64,000 nucleotides of DNA from Erwinia sp. (GTDB taxonomy: Bacteria > Pseudomonadota > Gammaproteobacteria > Enterobacterales > Enterobacteriaceae). Both the position numbers and the translations under genes were made by a program. The stretch covers positions 1,159,310 through 1,223,309 of the forward strand of contig OZ024666.1 in NCBI GenBank assembly GCA_964016415.1. The letters are read 5' to 3'. The notes under the pieces were generated by a model. The model saw only the letters and a list, made by a program, of their open reading frames with translations, searched no databases and was not told the DNA's origin. Position 1 is the stretch's first letter, and every line of letters starts with the position of its first letter. Positions 41,017 through 55,658 of the stretch are shown here, piece after piece.

Positions 41017-42492
41017 ATGGCGGTGACACAAATAGCCCAGGCGTGTGATCTGGTTATTTTTGGTGCGAAGGGTGATTTGGCGCGCCGTAAACTTCTGCCT
41101 TCCCTGTATCAGCTGGAAAAAGCGGGTCAGATTCATCATGAATCGCGTATTATCGGGGTGGGTCGGGCTGACTGGGATCGTCAGGCATACACTGGCATCG
41201 TGCGTGAAGCGCTGGATACCTTTCTGAAAGAGACGATTGATGAAGCCATCTGGCAAAAATTAAGTGCGCGTCTTGATTTTTGTAATCTTGATGTCAATGA
41301 AGTTGAACATTTTCCACGCCTCGGTGCCATGCTGGATCAGGCTGCACGCGTGACAATTAACTATTTCGCTATGCCCCCAAGTACCTTTGGTGCAATTTGT
41401 AAAGGACTGGGCGTGGCGAAACTGAACCATCAGCCCGCTCGTGTCGTGATGGAAAAACCATTGGGTACCTCACTGGCAACCTCACGGGAAATTAACGATC
41501 AGGTGGGTGAATATTTCGAAGAGAACCAGGTGTTCCGTATCGACCACTATCTGGGTAAAGAGACGGTACTGAATCTGCTGGCTTTGCGGTTTGCGAACTC
41601 ACTGTTTGCTGCAAACTGGGATAACCGTACTATCGATCATGTGCAGATTACCGTGGCCGAAGAGGTCGGTATTGAGGGGCGCTGGGGTTATTTCGATAAA
41701 GCCGGGCAAATGAGAGACATGATCCAAAATCATTTGCTGCAGGTATTGACGATGATTGCGATGTCTCCACCAGCTGACCTCTCTGCGGACCGAATTCGTG
41801 ATGAGAAAGTGAAGGTGCTGCGTTCGCTGCGTCGTATTGACCAGACGAATGTGCGGGAAAAAACGGTGCGCGGACAGTATACATCGGGCTTCGTTCAGGG
41901 AAGTAAAGTGCCGGGTTATCTGGAAGAAGAGGGAGCCAATAAAGGCAGCCATACCGAAACCTTCGTGTCTATCAGGGTTGATATTGACGACTGGCGCTGG
42001 GCAGGAGTGCCATTTTATCTGCGTACCGGTAAACGGCTGCCAACGAAGTGTTCAGAGATTGTCGTCTATTTTAAAAATCCGGCACTGAACTTATTCAAAG
42101 AGAGCTGGCCAGAGTTACCGCAAAACAAGCTGACTATCCGTTTGCAACCTGATGAAGGGGTGGATATTCAAATTCTCAATAAAGTGCCGGGACTTGATCA
42201 TAAGCACAATCTGCAAACCACTAAACTGGATTTGAGTTTTTCTGAAACGTTTAACCACTCCCATCTTGCTGATGCCTATGAGCGTTTACTGCTGGAAACC
42301 ATGCGGGGCATCCAGGCACTGTTTGTACGTCGTGATGAGGTGGAAGAAGCCTGGAAGTGGGTAGATTCAATCATGGATGCCTGGGCTGCAGACAGTGAAG
42401 CTCCCAAACCTTATCAGGCAGGCACCTGGGGGCCGGTAGCCTCAGTTGCAATGATTACCCGTGATGGCCGTTCATGGAATGAGTTTGGGTAA
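41017..42492 (+). CDS. zwf: Glucose-6-phosphate 1-dehydrogenase
   Basis: 491 residues. NADP site VIFGAKGDLARRKLLPSLY, the active-site signature RIDHYLGKETV with the preceding VVMEKPLG, and the C-terminal domain to SWNEFG. First step of the oxidative pentose phosphate pathway. GAGAGGAG ribosome site. Unlike E. coli, no edd-eda follows; purT is the next gene. Intact. Confidence 0.98.
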   Translation: MAVTQIAQACDLVIFGAKGDLARRKLLPSLYQLEKAGQIHHESRIIGVGRADWDRQAYTGIVREALDTFLKETIDEAIWQKLSARLDFCNLDVNEVEHFPRLGAMLDQAARVTINYFAMPPSTFGAICKGLGVAKLNHQPARVVMEKPLGTSLATSREINDQVGEYFEENQVFRIDHYLGKETVLNLLALRFANSLFAANWDNRTIDHVQITVAEEVGIEGRWGYFDKAGQMRDMIQNHLLQVLTMIAMSPPADLSADRIRDEKVKVLRSLRRIDQTNVREKTVRGQYTSGFVQGSKVPGYLEEEGANKGSHTETFVSIRVDIDDWRWAGVPFYLRTGKRLPTKCSEIVVYFKNPALNLFKESWPELPQNKLTIRLQPDEGVDIQILNKVPGLDHKHNLQTTKLDLSFSETFNHSHLADAYERLLLETMRGIQALFVRRDEVEEAWKWVDSIMDAWAADSEAPKPYQAGTWGPVASVAMITRDGRSWNEFG

Positions 42493-42502
42493 TTAAGTCA
42501 GG

Positions 42503-42533
42503 CAACAAGGGCAGCTTGCCCTTGTTGTTTTTT
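42503..42533. terminator. Terminator between convergent zwf and purT
   Basis: A perfect 10-bp stem CAACAAGGGC/GCCCTTGTTG with a 5-base loop is followed by six T residues on the plus strand. It may also serve purT from the other side. Confidence 0.88.
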
Positions 42534-42544
42534 ATCTGCTGTAC

Positions 42545-43726
42545 TTACTCGCCGGTAACTACCACTGCCTGAGCGCAACGAATCGCCCGCTCAATCGCTT
42601 CTTCAATCTGCTGACCTGTCGCCAGTGCGACACCCATGCGGCGTTTGCCGTGTATAGCGGGTTTTCCAAACAGTCTCAATTGTCCACCGTTGCTTAAAGC
42701 CGCAGAGAGTTGAGAAAACTGCACGTTATCGCTGTCGAGTTCAGGTAAAATGACGGCGGAGGCTGCTGGACCATACTGACGGACGGTCCCGATGGGTAAA
42801 CCCAGAAACGCACGAACATGCAGGGCGAATTCTGACAGATCCTGTGAAATAAGGGTGACCATACCGGTATCGTGCGGACGCGGAGAGACTTCGCTAAAAA
42901 TAACCTCGTCACCACAGACAAATAACTCTACGCCAAACAGTCCCCATCCTCCGAGTGCCGTGACTACCTCAGCCGCGATTGCTTGTGCATTTGCCAGAGC
43001 AGCCTCGCTCATTATCTGAGGTTGCCATGACTCACGATAATCGCCATCCTCCTGGCGATGACCGATAGGTGCGCAGAAATGGATACCATCTACTGCACTG
43101 ACTGTGAGTAACGTTATCTCAAAATCGAAATCGACCACCCCTTCAATGATCACTTTACCCGCACCGGCGCGTCCACCTTCCTGGGCATATTGCCACGCAT
43201 GATTCAAATCTTCGGCGCGGCGCACAAAACTTTGTCCTTTACCGGAGGAACTCATCACTGGTTTGATAATCAGTGGGAAACCAATATCCTGGGCGGCAAC
43301 AAAGAGTTGTTCTTGTGTATCGGCGAACTGATAACGTGACGTCGGCAGGGACAGCGTCTCGGCGGCAAGACGTCGGATACCCTCACGATTCATGGTCAGT
43401 CGGGTGGCATTGGCACAGGGAACGACTTTATGGCCTTGCTGCTCAAGCGTTAGCAGCATGTCAGTGGCAATCGCTTCGATTTCCGGAACGATATAATCTG
43501 GTTTTTCGAGTAGTACCAGTTTTTTCAGTGCCTCGCCATCCAGCATATCAATCACATGGCTGCGATGGGCGACGTGCATGGCAGGGGCGTCAGCATAGCG
43601 ATCAACGGCAATCACTTCGACACCTAAACGTTGACACTCAAGTGCCACTTCTTTTCCCAGTTCACCTGCACCCAGCAGCATGACGCGCGTTGCTGCGGGA
43701 CGCAGCGCAGTTCCCAGTGTGGTCAT
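42545..43726 (-). CDS. purT: Formate-dependent phosphoribosylglycinamide formyltransferase PurT
   Basis: 393 residues, ATP-grasp fold: [71 protein letters not shown]. It makes formyl-GAR from GAR, formate and ATP in purine synthesis. It lies directly beside zwf here because edd and eda, which intervene in E. coli, are missing. Intact. Confidence 0.97.
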   Translation of the reverse strand: MTTLGTALRPAATRVMLLGAGELGKEVALECQRLGVEVIAVDRYADAPAMHVAHRSHVIDMLDGEALKKLVLLEKPDYIVPEIEAIATDMLLTLEQQGHKVVPCANATRLTMNREGIRRLAAETLSLPTSRYQFADTQEQLFVAAQDIGFPLIIKPVMSSSGKGQSFVRRAEDLNHAWQYAQEGGRAGAGKVIIEGVVDFDFEITLLTVSAVDGIHFCAPIGHRQEDGDYRESWQPQIMSEAALANAQAIAAEVVTALGGWGLFGVELFVCGDEVIFSEVSPRPHDTGMVTLISQDLSEFALHVRAFLGLPIGTVRQYGPAASAVILPELDSDNVQFSQLSAALSNGGQLRLFGKPAIHGKRRMGVALATGQQIEEAIERAIRCAQAVVVTGE

Positions 43727-43936
43727 AATTTTTTACCTGAAAAGGGGATTGAAAATGCGCGCAGTATAAACGAAATCGTTTGCGCGCGCATGTGCTTTGC
43801 CCGAAGCACCATTGGAACGACCGACAGCAGTCAGGCGGGTTGGTTGCCAGACTATTTTCCAGGCTTTGCCTCGCTTGACGCTTCTTGACGCAGGGATGCT
43901 TATTATGGCTGATAAACACACATCAGGAGTGATCAT

Positions 43937-45627
<1,691 letters not shown>

Positions 45628-45661
45628 CAAATCGGGCAGTGAGCCGATTTGTCAGCAGGAT

Positions 45662-47197
<1,536 letters not shown>

Positions 47198-47284
47198 ATG
47201 TTTGTATTCCTGCAGTTAATCTTTAGCCTCTATTATTTATTGGCGGGTTTCATTGCAGTGTTTGTTTGTGCTGAAATGAATTAG
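47198..47284 (+). CDS. Putative 28-residue hydrophobic peptide
   Basis: ATG at 47198 preceded by a strong GGGGAGGGGGGCG ribosome site opens 28 codons: MFVFLQLIFSLYYLLAGFIA, then VFVCAEMN and TAG. It would form one transmembrane helix, like many small enterobacterial membrane proteins. I do not recognise a named family. The strong ribosome site is the main reason to list it. Confidence 0.35.
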   Translation: MFVFLQLIFSLYYLLAGFIAVFVCAEMN

Positions 47285-47474
47285 AGTCTGTAGAATTACA
47301 ATGTTGCCTTTCATGTCATGCTGGCTCTCGCTGACTATCATTCAGAACATTTATGCTCACCAGACTGGTGATAAATCTGATCGTGACAGTATTAGCCGGG
47401 AAGCAGTGATGCGCTACCCGATACTGCGATGCTGGTTGTTGCTAAGCGTATCCAAGCCAGTAGGGAGTATATTC

Positions 47475-48404
47475 ATGCTTTGTTTACAACGTTCCATCCG
47501 GGGGGCGGCCGCAATATTTCTCGCTGCTCTGTTGTGGGGAACCACAGGGACGGCCGCCGCCTTTGCTCCTGAACTGAGTCCACTGGCGATCGGTTCGCTG
47601 GCGATGGGAATAGGTGGGGTGTTACAGGGATTGATGGTAACTAACATGATTATCAGTCAGCGTCATCTGCTCATTGAGCAGTGGCGTTTGTTACTGGCGG
47701 GTGCCATAACGGTGGCTATATATCCTTTGGCGTTTTATGCGTCAATGCGTTACGCAGGGGTGACGGTTGGTACCATTATCTCTATTGGCTCAGCCCCCCT
47801 GTTGTCAGCCTTGATCGAGTATTATTTTGATGGTACCCGCATTAGCCGTCAGTGGCTCTGTGGTGCGCTCATTGGTGTTAGCGGGATGATTGTATTATGT
47901 CTGTTGAAGAACACGGATAGTCTCTATCAACAGGATAGGGTGATCCTGGGTATTGTTCTTGGTTTGTTAGCCGGGGCAACTTATGCTTTTTACTCATGGT
48001 CTGCCCGCCGCCTTATGCAGTCAGGAATAGCCCCCCGTGTTGCGATGGGGGCCACTTTCGGGAGTGGAGGCCTGCTGCTTTTTCCGGTGTTCTTCATCAC
48101 GGCGACTGCTTTTTTTGACCATTTAACTCATGTTGTTGTCGGGTTATATATGGGACTGGCGCCAATGTTTGTTGGCTACCTTTGTTACGGTTATGGCCTT
48201 GCCAGGCTCTCTGCAAGCATGGCAACCACTATCACCTTATGTGAGCCTGTGGTGGCGGCCATTCTTGCCAGTCTGGTTATTGGTGAAAGATTGCAGCTAC
48301 CCGCATGGATAGGGGCGGGTATGGTCGTGTTAAGTCTTTTCGTCATTGCCTTTCCTGTCCGGCGTTTTTCTGAACACGAGCAGAAGCAGGGTGAAACAGC
48401 TTGA
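47475..48404 (+). CDS. EamA-family (DMT superfamily) transporter
   Basis: 309 residues with ten hydrophobic helices in two EamA repeats: AAAIFLAALLWGTTGTAAAF, LAFYASMRYAGVTVGTIISIGSAPLL, and in the second half GATYAFYSWSARRLM, ASMATTITLCEPVVAAILASLVIGE. Members export metabolites or amino acids; the substrate is unknown. The ATG at 47475 follows GGGAG at seven bases. Upstream in-frame ATGs give an unconserved extension. Intact. Confidence 0.87.
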   Translation: MLCLQRSIRGAAAIFLAALLWGTTGTAAAFAPELSPLAIGSLAMGIGGVLQGLMVTNMIISQRHLLIEQWRLLLAGAITVAIYPLAFYASMRYAGVTVGTIISIGSAPLLSALIEYYFDGTRISRQWLCGALIGVSGMIVLCLLKNTDSLYQQDRVILGIVLGLLAGATYAFYSWSARRLMQSGIAPRVAMGATFGSGGLLLFPVFFITATAFFDHLTHVVVGLYMGLAPMFVGYLCYGYGLARLSASMATTITLCEPVVAAILASLVIGERLQLPAWIGAGMVVLSLFVIAFPVRRFSEHEQKQGETA

Positions 48405-48468
48405 TAGCATGACTTCATGCTGCTGCTAACCGGGTGTCAGATAAATTCTGCTACCTAAGATTGTCGAT

Positions 48469-49143
48469 TTAACTCTCGTCACGAAGTCCACTTTCTAATT
48501 CTCGACGCAATCCAGGCGTCAAAGTAGGAATGTTATTTAACATCCAGTGCAAATAACGAGGCTCACGTTCTGCGATCTCTTTGATCGGATAACCGCGATA
48601 TTTACCAAACGGCAACGTCGATACGGCAGCTGTGGCGGGCTGGCAAAGGCGAACCATAGTTAGCGGATCATAAGCTGACACTTCCATGATACGGATAAGC
48701 AATGCAGTGGTTACATAGCAATCGTACAGCGCCCTGTGGGCATGGAGGTCGTCTGGCGGAGTCACATCCAGTTCTAAATCTTCCCGCAAGGCCTGATTGG
48801 AATAACGGCGTCCTGGCCACAACTGGCGAGCTAATTTCATTGTGCAAATCCACTCCCCATGCATTTCGGGCAGCATCTTTCGGTCAAATTGCGCATTGTG
48901 AGCAACGTAGTAATGACTGCCATGGTAGCGTTCGATCAGTTGTTCAATCGGTGGTTTGTCTTTAACCATGGCTTCAGTGATACGATGTACGTACGTCGCT
49001 TGTGGGGTAATGGGGCGATCCGGACAAACCAAATCGCTCATCGGATTGGTGATTTTTCCGTTAATGACATCCACCGAAGCGATTTCAACAATGCCTCCCT
49101 GAAGTCCGCAGGTTTCAGTATCGATCACACGTAAGCTCAGCAT
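48469..49143 (-). CDS. exoX: Exodeoxyribonuclease X
   Basis: 224 residues, DEDDh exonuclease: LRVIDTETCGL (Asp-Glu), AHNAQFDRKML (Asp), HAHRALYDCYVT (His, Asp). A C-terminal segment LPFGKYRGYPIKEIAEREPRYLHWML is typical of ExoX. It degrades 3' ends of DNA and functions in mismatch repair. It neighbours yobB as in E. coli, but ptrB is missing on its other side. Intact. Confidence 0.95.
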   Translation of the reverse strand: MLSLRVIDTETCGLQGGIVEIASVDVINGKITNPMSDLVCPDRPITPQATYVHRITEAMVKDKPPIEQLIERYHGSHYYVAHNAQFDRKMLPEMHGEWICTMKLARQLWPGRRYSNQALREDLELDVTPPDDLHAHRALYDCYVTTALLIRIMEVSAYDPLTMVRLCQPATAAVSTLPFGKYRGYPIKEIAEREPRYLHWMLNNIPTLTPGLRRELESGLRDES

Positions 49144-49781
49144 GCTCTATCTCTCATTCTGTCTCTGATTCAGTAAAAGTATGACACTCTCCCCGCCATT
49201 TTCCTGAGCTGCGGCGTGCGATCATGATGCACTCTTCTCTGTCTGCCCGAATAACACATTGTCCCTGGCTGTTCCAAAAGCCACTTTGCGCCGCGCTGTG
49301 AAGGCCACCTGAGGGGCGCGCATGATTACTCATCAGCACCGGGATATGATAACGGTGTGACCAGGTTTCCAGTAACTCGACGTCATGCTGGTAGCCGTTT
49401 GCTGAGACCAGAACACTTGCGGCATACAGATCTGCATGGGTTGCTGCTTCCTCGGCAAAGCGCGCTTCATTGAGATCAGCGCAAATGATCTGCGCCGTCT
49501 TTCTCGGTGACTGACCACTGATGCCACTTTGTTTACCAGGTGAGAAATATCGTTTCTCTTCACCATGTAAAGCACGTTTGGCGTAGGTCTGGTTTGTTCC
49601 ATCCGGGAAAAAGATCATTGCCGCAAGAAAAAAATCATTGTCAATGCGTAACGGTAGTCCAACACTGAGAGTCATTGAGTATTGTTGAGCTGCATCACAG
49701 AACACCTTCAGGCGTGTATCTTCAGCTGTAAGCGCCAGTGCCTGTGCATGGGAAAGCTCATAACCTGTCAGGGTGTAGTGG

Positions 49782-50946
<1,165 letters not shown>

Positions 50947-51186
50947 TGGTTCACCTATAAGATGTTGAGGTGAGCATATCACCTCTGCTCAGGTGGCCAA
51001 ATTCAGTGTGCCACTACAGGGACAGTTCAGGGAAAAGCAGGTAATCAATATCAAGAGGGGCAGCAAAGGCGATCATCTTCAGATGATGTTCTATATTTTT
51101 ATCAATATTGGCGGCAAACGACGCTGATTGTGCTGCAGCAACAGACCAGTCTGGCATAAATAGATTTCCTGCGGTCGTTACAATAA

Positions 51187-51417
51187 CTAACGAGATTTGG
51201 GTTCATAAGGTAAACGTGAAAGGCCAACGGAACATTGCCGGTAGTGTTGTAAGCGTTCGCGGAACCACTCACGCAAGTGTTCGGCTTGCTCCCGTTCAAT
51301 TTGTTCGGCGATCACCGGCAGGTTGTAACGTTCTTTGAAGGCAACGCCAGCCGCTGCAAGCTCAGTATTTATTTTATCTTTTTCTGTTGCAGGTAGCGCT
51401 GCAAGATTGTGCGACAT
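51187..51417 (-). CDS. holE: DNA polymerase III theta subunit
   Basis: 76 residues, the family size. [20 protein letters not shown], then [15 protein letters not shown] and [10 protein letters not shown] are diagnostic of HolE. Theta stabilises the epsilon proofreading subunit in the Pol III core. An AACAGGAGG ribosome site precedes the ATG. It sits between yobB and copC as in E. coli. Intact. Confidence 0.96.
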   Translation of the reverse strand: MSHNLAALPATEKDKINTELAAAGVAFKERYNLPVIAEQIEREQAEHLREWFRERLQHYRQCSVGLSRLPYEPKSR

Positions 51418-51577
51418 AACATCCTCCTGTTAAGGGGATGACAGTAATCTAGTTGGCTTTAACCTGCAAGTATTTGTCTGCTCAGTAAGCTGCCTGAAAC
51501 GTCAATACTCGACAGAACAGAACAGCAAGCGTATGCTGCCAGAGGTCGTAAAAAAACTCTTTTTATGAGGTAATGCA

Positions 51578-51955
51578 ATGATTAGACGTAGTTTTTCTGC
51601 GGTTTCTTTTTTTGTTGTCTCGTTGTTTTTATTTTCTGGTTCCGCCGCAGCACATGCGCACCTTACCGGGCAGCAACCAGCAGCTAATGCGCGGTTAACT
51701 GCTTCACCTGAGCGTGTATCACTGACGTTCTCTGAAAAACTGGAAGCGGCATTCAGTGATGTGGTGTTGACAGATACACAAAATAAAGCAGTGTTCAATA
51801 GTGCCTCGACAGGCAACGAAGTAACAAAAAACGGTAATCAGATAACAGTATCTTTGACCAAACCACTCCCGGCAGGTGATTACAAGGTCAACTGGCATGT
51901 ACTGTCAGTCGACGGACATAAAACGAAAGGAACTTACACGTTCAGCGTCGAATAA
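51578..51955 (+). CDS. yobA: CopC/YobA-family periplasmic copper-binding protein
   Basis: 125 residues with a signal peptide cleaved at SAAA-HAHL. The mature N-terminus begins with His (HAHLTGQQPAANA), the copper-ligand position in CopC proteins, and the late HVLSVDGHKTKGTYTFSV gives the other His/Asp ligands. It binds Cu2+ in the periplasm. The copD partner follows directly but is frameshifted. Intact. Confidence 0.94.
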   Translation: MIRRSFSAVSFFVVSLFLFSGSAAAHAHLTGQQPAANARLTASPERVSLTFSEKLEAAFSDVVLTDTQNKAVFNSASTGNEVTKNGNQITVSLTKPLPAGDYKVNWHVLSVDGHKTKGTYTFSVE

Positions 51956-51956
51956 T

Positions 51957-52833
51957 ATGCTTTTGAGTGAGAGCTTTGTGTTGATGCGTTGGGTGCATTT
52001 TGCTTCACTGTTTAATCTTGCTGGTTTGGTTTTTTTTTGCTTTCTGGCTGGCACCGAGACAGTTTGGCTCATACTTGCAACAGCGCTGGCATGCCGTAAC
52101 CTGCGGATGTGCGTGGCTGGCACTGCTTAGCGGCGGGATGCTTTACCTGATACAGTGTGCGCAGATGGGGGAAGGGTGGCAATCTGTCAGCCAGGTTGAT
52201 TTGTGGTTGATGGTGGCGAAGACACAGTGGGGAAGTGTTTGGTGCTGGCATCTTGCCGCCGCAGTGCTCACTGTGGTGCTACTCTCAAACCAGGTTCGTC
52301 ACGGTGGTTATTTACTGATTGTGGCTCTTCTCAGTCAGCTACTGACATTGTCACTGGTGGGGCATGTGGCAATGTCTGTGGGAATAATCGGTGCACTGCA
52401 TCGCATCAACCAGTTTGGTCATTTGCTGACAGCGGCATTCTGGAGTGGTGGTTTACTGGCTTTACTGAATGTGATGCAGGAGGCGAAGAAAGCATCATGG
52501 GGCGAGCAAGCCACCGCGACGATGATTCGTTTTTCCCTCTACGGCCACCTGGCGGTCGCAACCGTTATCCTCAGTGGCATAATTAACATTCTGTTAATTC
52601 AGGGCTGGGAATTTCCCTCTGACACACAGTACATACGTTTGTTGGCGATAAAGATTGTGCTCGTTGGTGTGATGGTGATACTGGCACTGTTTAATCGCTA
52701 TTTTTGGTTACCGCGGATGAAAAACCGCAGTAGTCTGGCAAAACGTTTCTTTTGGTATTTTACTGTAGCAGAACAGTTGATTGCACTACTAGTTCTGCTG
52801 CTGGTGAGTCAGTTTGCTACACTGCAACCGTAA
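51957..52833 (+). pseudogene. yebZ: copD/yebZ, copper-resistance membrane protein, frameshifted in a T-run
   Basis: The reading frame from ATG 51957 (LLSESFVLMRWVHFASLFNLAG) shifts at a T9 run (52030..52038). The main part continues in another frame: AFWLAPRQFGSYLQQRW, conserved His in HRINQFGHLLTAAFWSGGL, to the end at 52833. With eight T residues the two join as LAGLVFFAFWLAP, matching the YebZ pattern, so one extra T is the only lesion. CopD moves copper across the inner membrane, working with CopC. About eight transmembrane helices. A start downstream at 52000 would remove the first helix. Confidence 0.88.
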
Positions 52834-52866
52834 TAAAGTAAGACAGAGATGAGATGAGGTGAAGTG

Positions 52867-53202
52867 ATGAAGAAGTGGGCATGTATGTTGGCAGGTCTCT
52901 GCTGTTTTGGCGCTTCTGCCGCGCAAGTGATTACGGTAAGTCGCTTCGAGGTCGGTAAAGATAAATGGGCCTTTAACCGTGAAGAAATCATGCTGACCTG
53001 CACGAATGAAGGGGCTATTTTCGCCATCAATCCTTCGACATTGATGCAATATCCCCTCAATGCGCGGGCTGAGCAGCAGGTAGAGAGTGGACAATCGAAA
53101 GGGCAGTCAATTGCCGTGATCCAGTCAGATGACCCTGCTCATCCGGGAGAAAAGAAGAGTCTGGCTCCGTTTATTGAGCGGGCCAGTGCATTGTGTCACT
53201 GA
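52867..53202 (+). CDS. yebY: YebY family periplasmic protein (DUF2511)
   Basis: 111 residues with a signal peptide ([17 protein letters not shown], cleavage after SAA). The body, [42 protein letters not shown] and the final LC, matches YebY. It belongs to the copper-linked yobA-yebZ-yebY operon; function unproven. The ATG at 52867 is directly preceded by an in-frame GTG. Intact. Confidence 0.92.
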   Translation: MKKWACMLAGLCCFGASAAQVITVSRFEVGKDKWAFNREEIMLTCTNEGAIFAINPSTLMQYPLNARAEQQVESGQSKGQSIAVIQSDDPAHPGEKKSLAPFIERASALCH

Positions 53203-53284
53203 TGATTGACTCATCTGATCGGGTGTGTCGCTGGCGTATCGCGCGGCAGTTATCATGGATGCATTTACAGCAACAGGACGGTCT

Positions 53285-54919
53285 ATGTCAGCAAACACAC
53301 CACCCGCGCGAATACATCAGCATCCGTTAAAATTATCTACATCAGTTATCCTGATGGTCAGCGCGATGTTGATATCGGTGTTACTGGTGGTACATCTGTT
53401 TTACTACATCCAACTGAGTCAAACCACTCGTGACAATATTCAACATAATGCGCAGGCAATCGCCCGTACACTTGCCAGCATGCCGGAGATTCAGCAGGCT
53501 TTACAGCACCCCCCTCCTGAACATGGTGATCTCCAGCGCATTGCAAGCGAGATACAAAAGCGGAACGATCTGTTGTTTGTGGTTATTACCAATATGCAGG
53601 GTGTGCGATATTCGCATCCTAATCAGGCTTTGATTAATCAGGTGTTCATTGGGGATGATATTCAGCCCGCACTATTAGGCCACGAAAATGTAGCGGTCAA
53701 TCATGGGGTACTCGCTGAAGCGCTACGGGTTTTCACGCCGATTTATGATGATCACGGGCAACAGTCCGGCGTAGTGGCGATTGGTGTGTCGCTGGCTGAT
53801 ATTGACCGTCAATTGGCACAAAGTCGCGGAGCGATTTTGCGGAGTGGCCTGTTTGGTGTTCTGATCGGTATCCTGGGTACAGTCATGCTGGTAAAAACAC
53901 TAAAGCGCATGTTATTTGGACTTGAGCCTTATGAAATATCATCACTTTTTGAGCAGCGGCAGGCGATGTTACAGGCGATGAAAGAGGGGGTGCTGGCAGT
54001 GGATTGTCAGGGACGGATTACTCTGATTAATGAGGCAGCACAACAGATCATCGGCTACCATGCTACAGAGACATTACAGGCAATCAAAAGCACTGAGGGC
54101 TATGACCGGTTAAATGTGATCCTGCAAGATGTACTCAACACCCATCAGCCCTGCACTGATGAAGAGATCTGTGTTAATGGTCATCTGCTGCTAACCAACA
54201 CGGTTCCGGTCAGCAATCAACATGGTGTAATTGGCGCTGTCTGCTCGTTTCGGGATAAAACCGAAATTAGTCAGTTGCTGCAACGGCTGGATGGTATGGA
54301 AAATTATGCGGATGCCCTGCGTGTGCGCTCTCATGAATTCATGAATAAGCTGCATGTCATTCTTGGATTGTTACATATTAAACATTATGCCCGGCTGGAA
54401 GAGTATATTCTGCATACCGCCAACAGTTATCAGACAGAAATCGGCTCTTTACTACAGAAAATTCAGTCTCCGGTGATAGCCGGTTTTGTGTTGAGTAAAA
54501 TGACGTCGGCGGCCGAACGTGGGCATACACTCTCACTGAGTGAAGAGAGCGAGGTCCCTGATGATGGTGACCAGGAACAAATGAATACCGTCATCACCGT
54601 GGTGGGTAACCTGATTGAAAATGCTATCGAGGCATTAGCGGAGCAGCCAGGCAGTGAAATTAATCTGCTGTTGCACTATCGCAATGGCAAACTGACGTGT
54701 GTGGTCAGTGATGAAGGACCTGGTATTGTCGCTTCGATGCGGGAAAGGATCTTTGAACGGGGTTTTTCCACAAAAGGGGAGCATCGTGGTGTTGGTTTAT
54801 CATTAGCCAGAGAACAGGTGATGGCATTAGGAGGAACACTGTATGTGGAGTCAGAACCTGAGATCTACACTCAATTTTTTATGCAAATTCCATGGGGTGG
54901 CAGGTTAAGCGATGAATAA
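53285..54919 (+). CDS. dcuS: C4-dicarboxylate sensor histidine kinase DcuS
   Basis: 544 residues (E. coli 543). TM1 (LKLSTSVILMVSAMLISVLL), periplasmic PASp domain with the fumarate-binding RYSHPNQALI and ALRVFTPIYD, TM2, cytoplasmic PAS (FEQRQAMLQAMKEGVLAVD), then the kinase: phospho-His in RSHEFMNKLHVILGLLHI, N-box VGNLIENAIEAL, G-boxes DEGPGI and HRGVGLSLA. It senses fumarate, succinate or malate with a transporter partner. ATG 53285 was chosen for the AGGACGG site and match to E. coli length. Overlaps dcuR by eight bases. Intact. Confidence 0.95.
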   Translation: MSANTPPARIHQHPLKLSTSVILMVSAMLISVLLVVHLFYYIQLSQTTRDNIQHNAQAIARTLASMPEIQQALQHPPPEHGDLQRIASEIQKRNDLLFVVITNMQGVRYSHPNQALINQVFIGDDIQPALLGHENVAVNHGVLAEALRVFTPIYDDHGQQSGVVAIGVSLADIDRQLAQSRGAILRSGLFGVLIGILGTVMLVKTLKRMLFGLEPYEISSLFEQRQAMLQAMKEGVLAVDCQGRITLINEAAQQIIGYHATETLQAIKSTEGYDRLNVILQDVLNTHQPCTDEEICVNGHLLLTNTVPVSNQHGVIGAVCSFRDKTEISQLLQRLDGMENYADALRVRSHEFMNKLHVILGLLHIKHYARLEEYILHTANSYQTEIGSLLQKIQSPVIAGFVLSKMTSAAERGHTLSLSEESEVPDDGDQEQMNTVITVVGNLIENAIEALAEQPGSEINLLLHYRNGKLTCVVSDEGPGIVASMRERIFERGFSTKGEHRGVGLSLAREQVMALGGTLYVESEPEIYTQFFMQIPWGGRLSDE

Positions 54920-55628
54920 TGTGCTGGTGGTGGACGACGACTTGATGGTCGCGGAGCTTAATCGTGATTATGTTGAGCAGATAGCTGGTTTTTCCTGTTG
55001 TGGCATAGCGCAGACACTACAACAGGCTATGGTTCAGCTACGTGAGGCAGCACCCCCTGTCGACCTGATTTTACTTGATGTTTACCTGCAGCATGAGAGT
55101 GGGCTGGATTTACTGCCACTATTGCGACAGTCTAAGTTACCGGTAGATGTGATAGTCATTTCATCTGCTGCTGATGCAGAAACCATCCAAAACTCGCTAT
55201 ATTACGGGGTCGTCGATTACCTGATTAAGCCTTTTACTTTCAGCCGGTTTGAAGCATCGCTCACAGACTGGAAATGCAAAAAAAATCTGATGGGACAGCA
55301 ACCTTATTATGAACAGAGCGAGCTGGACAGGGTACTTCACGGTCGCTTTTCCGCTGACGATACACCACGGCTGCCAAAAGGTTTAACCCAACAAACATTG
55401 CGCACACTTTGCCTCTGGATTGATGCACATCCGACGGCTGATTTTTCAACTGAAGAGCTGGCAGCAGATGTTGGTATTTCGCGGGTATCCTGTCGTAAAT
55501 ATCTTATCTGGTTGTCTAAAAATAAAATTTTATTTACCAGCATTCACTATGGTACTACGGGACGCCCGATGTACCGTTATCGATTACAATCAGAGCATCG
55601 GGTTCAATTACAGAGCTATTGTGAATAA
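54912..55628 (+). CDS. dcuR: C4-dicarboxylate response regulator DcuR
   Basis: 238 residues. Receiver domain with VVDDD, phospho-Asp in LILLDVYLQHESGLDLL and Lys in DYLIKPF; C-terminal helix-turn-helix (TEELAADVGISRVSCRKYLIWL). When phosphorylated by DcuS it activates genes for C4-dicarboxylate transport, fumarase and fumarate reduction. Likely targets are the genes that follow. Coupled to dcuS. Convergent with apbE. Intact. Confidence 0.94.
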   Translation: MNNVLVVDDDLMVAELNRDYVEQIAGFSCCGIAQTLQQAMVQLREAAPPVDLILLDVYLQHESGLDLLPLLRQSKLPVDVIVISSAADAETIQNSLYYGVVDYLIKPFTFSRFEASLTDWKCKKNLMGQQPYYEQSELDRVLHGRFSADDTPRLPKGLTQQTLRTLCLWIDAHPTADFSTEELAADVGISRVSCRKYLIWLSKNKILFTSIHYGTTGRPMYRYRLQSEHRVQLQSYCE

Positions 55629-55658
55629 TCCTGTTACGGTGCAAAGATGGCCAGCGGA

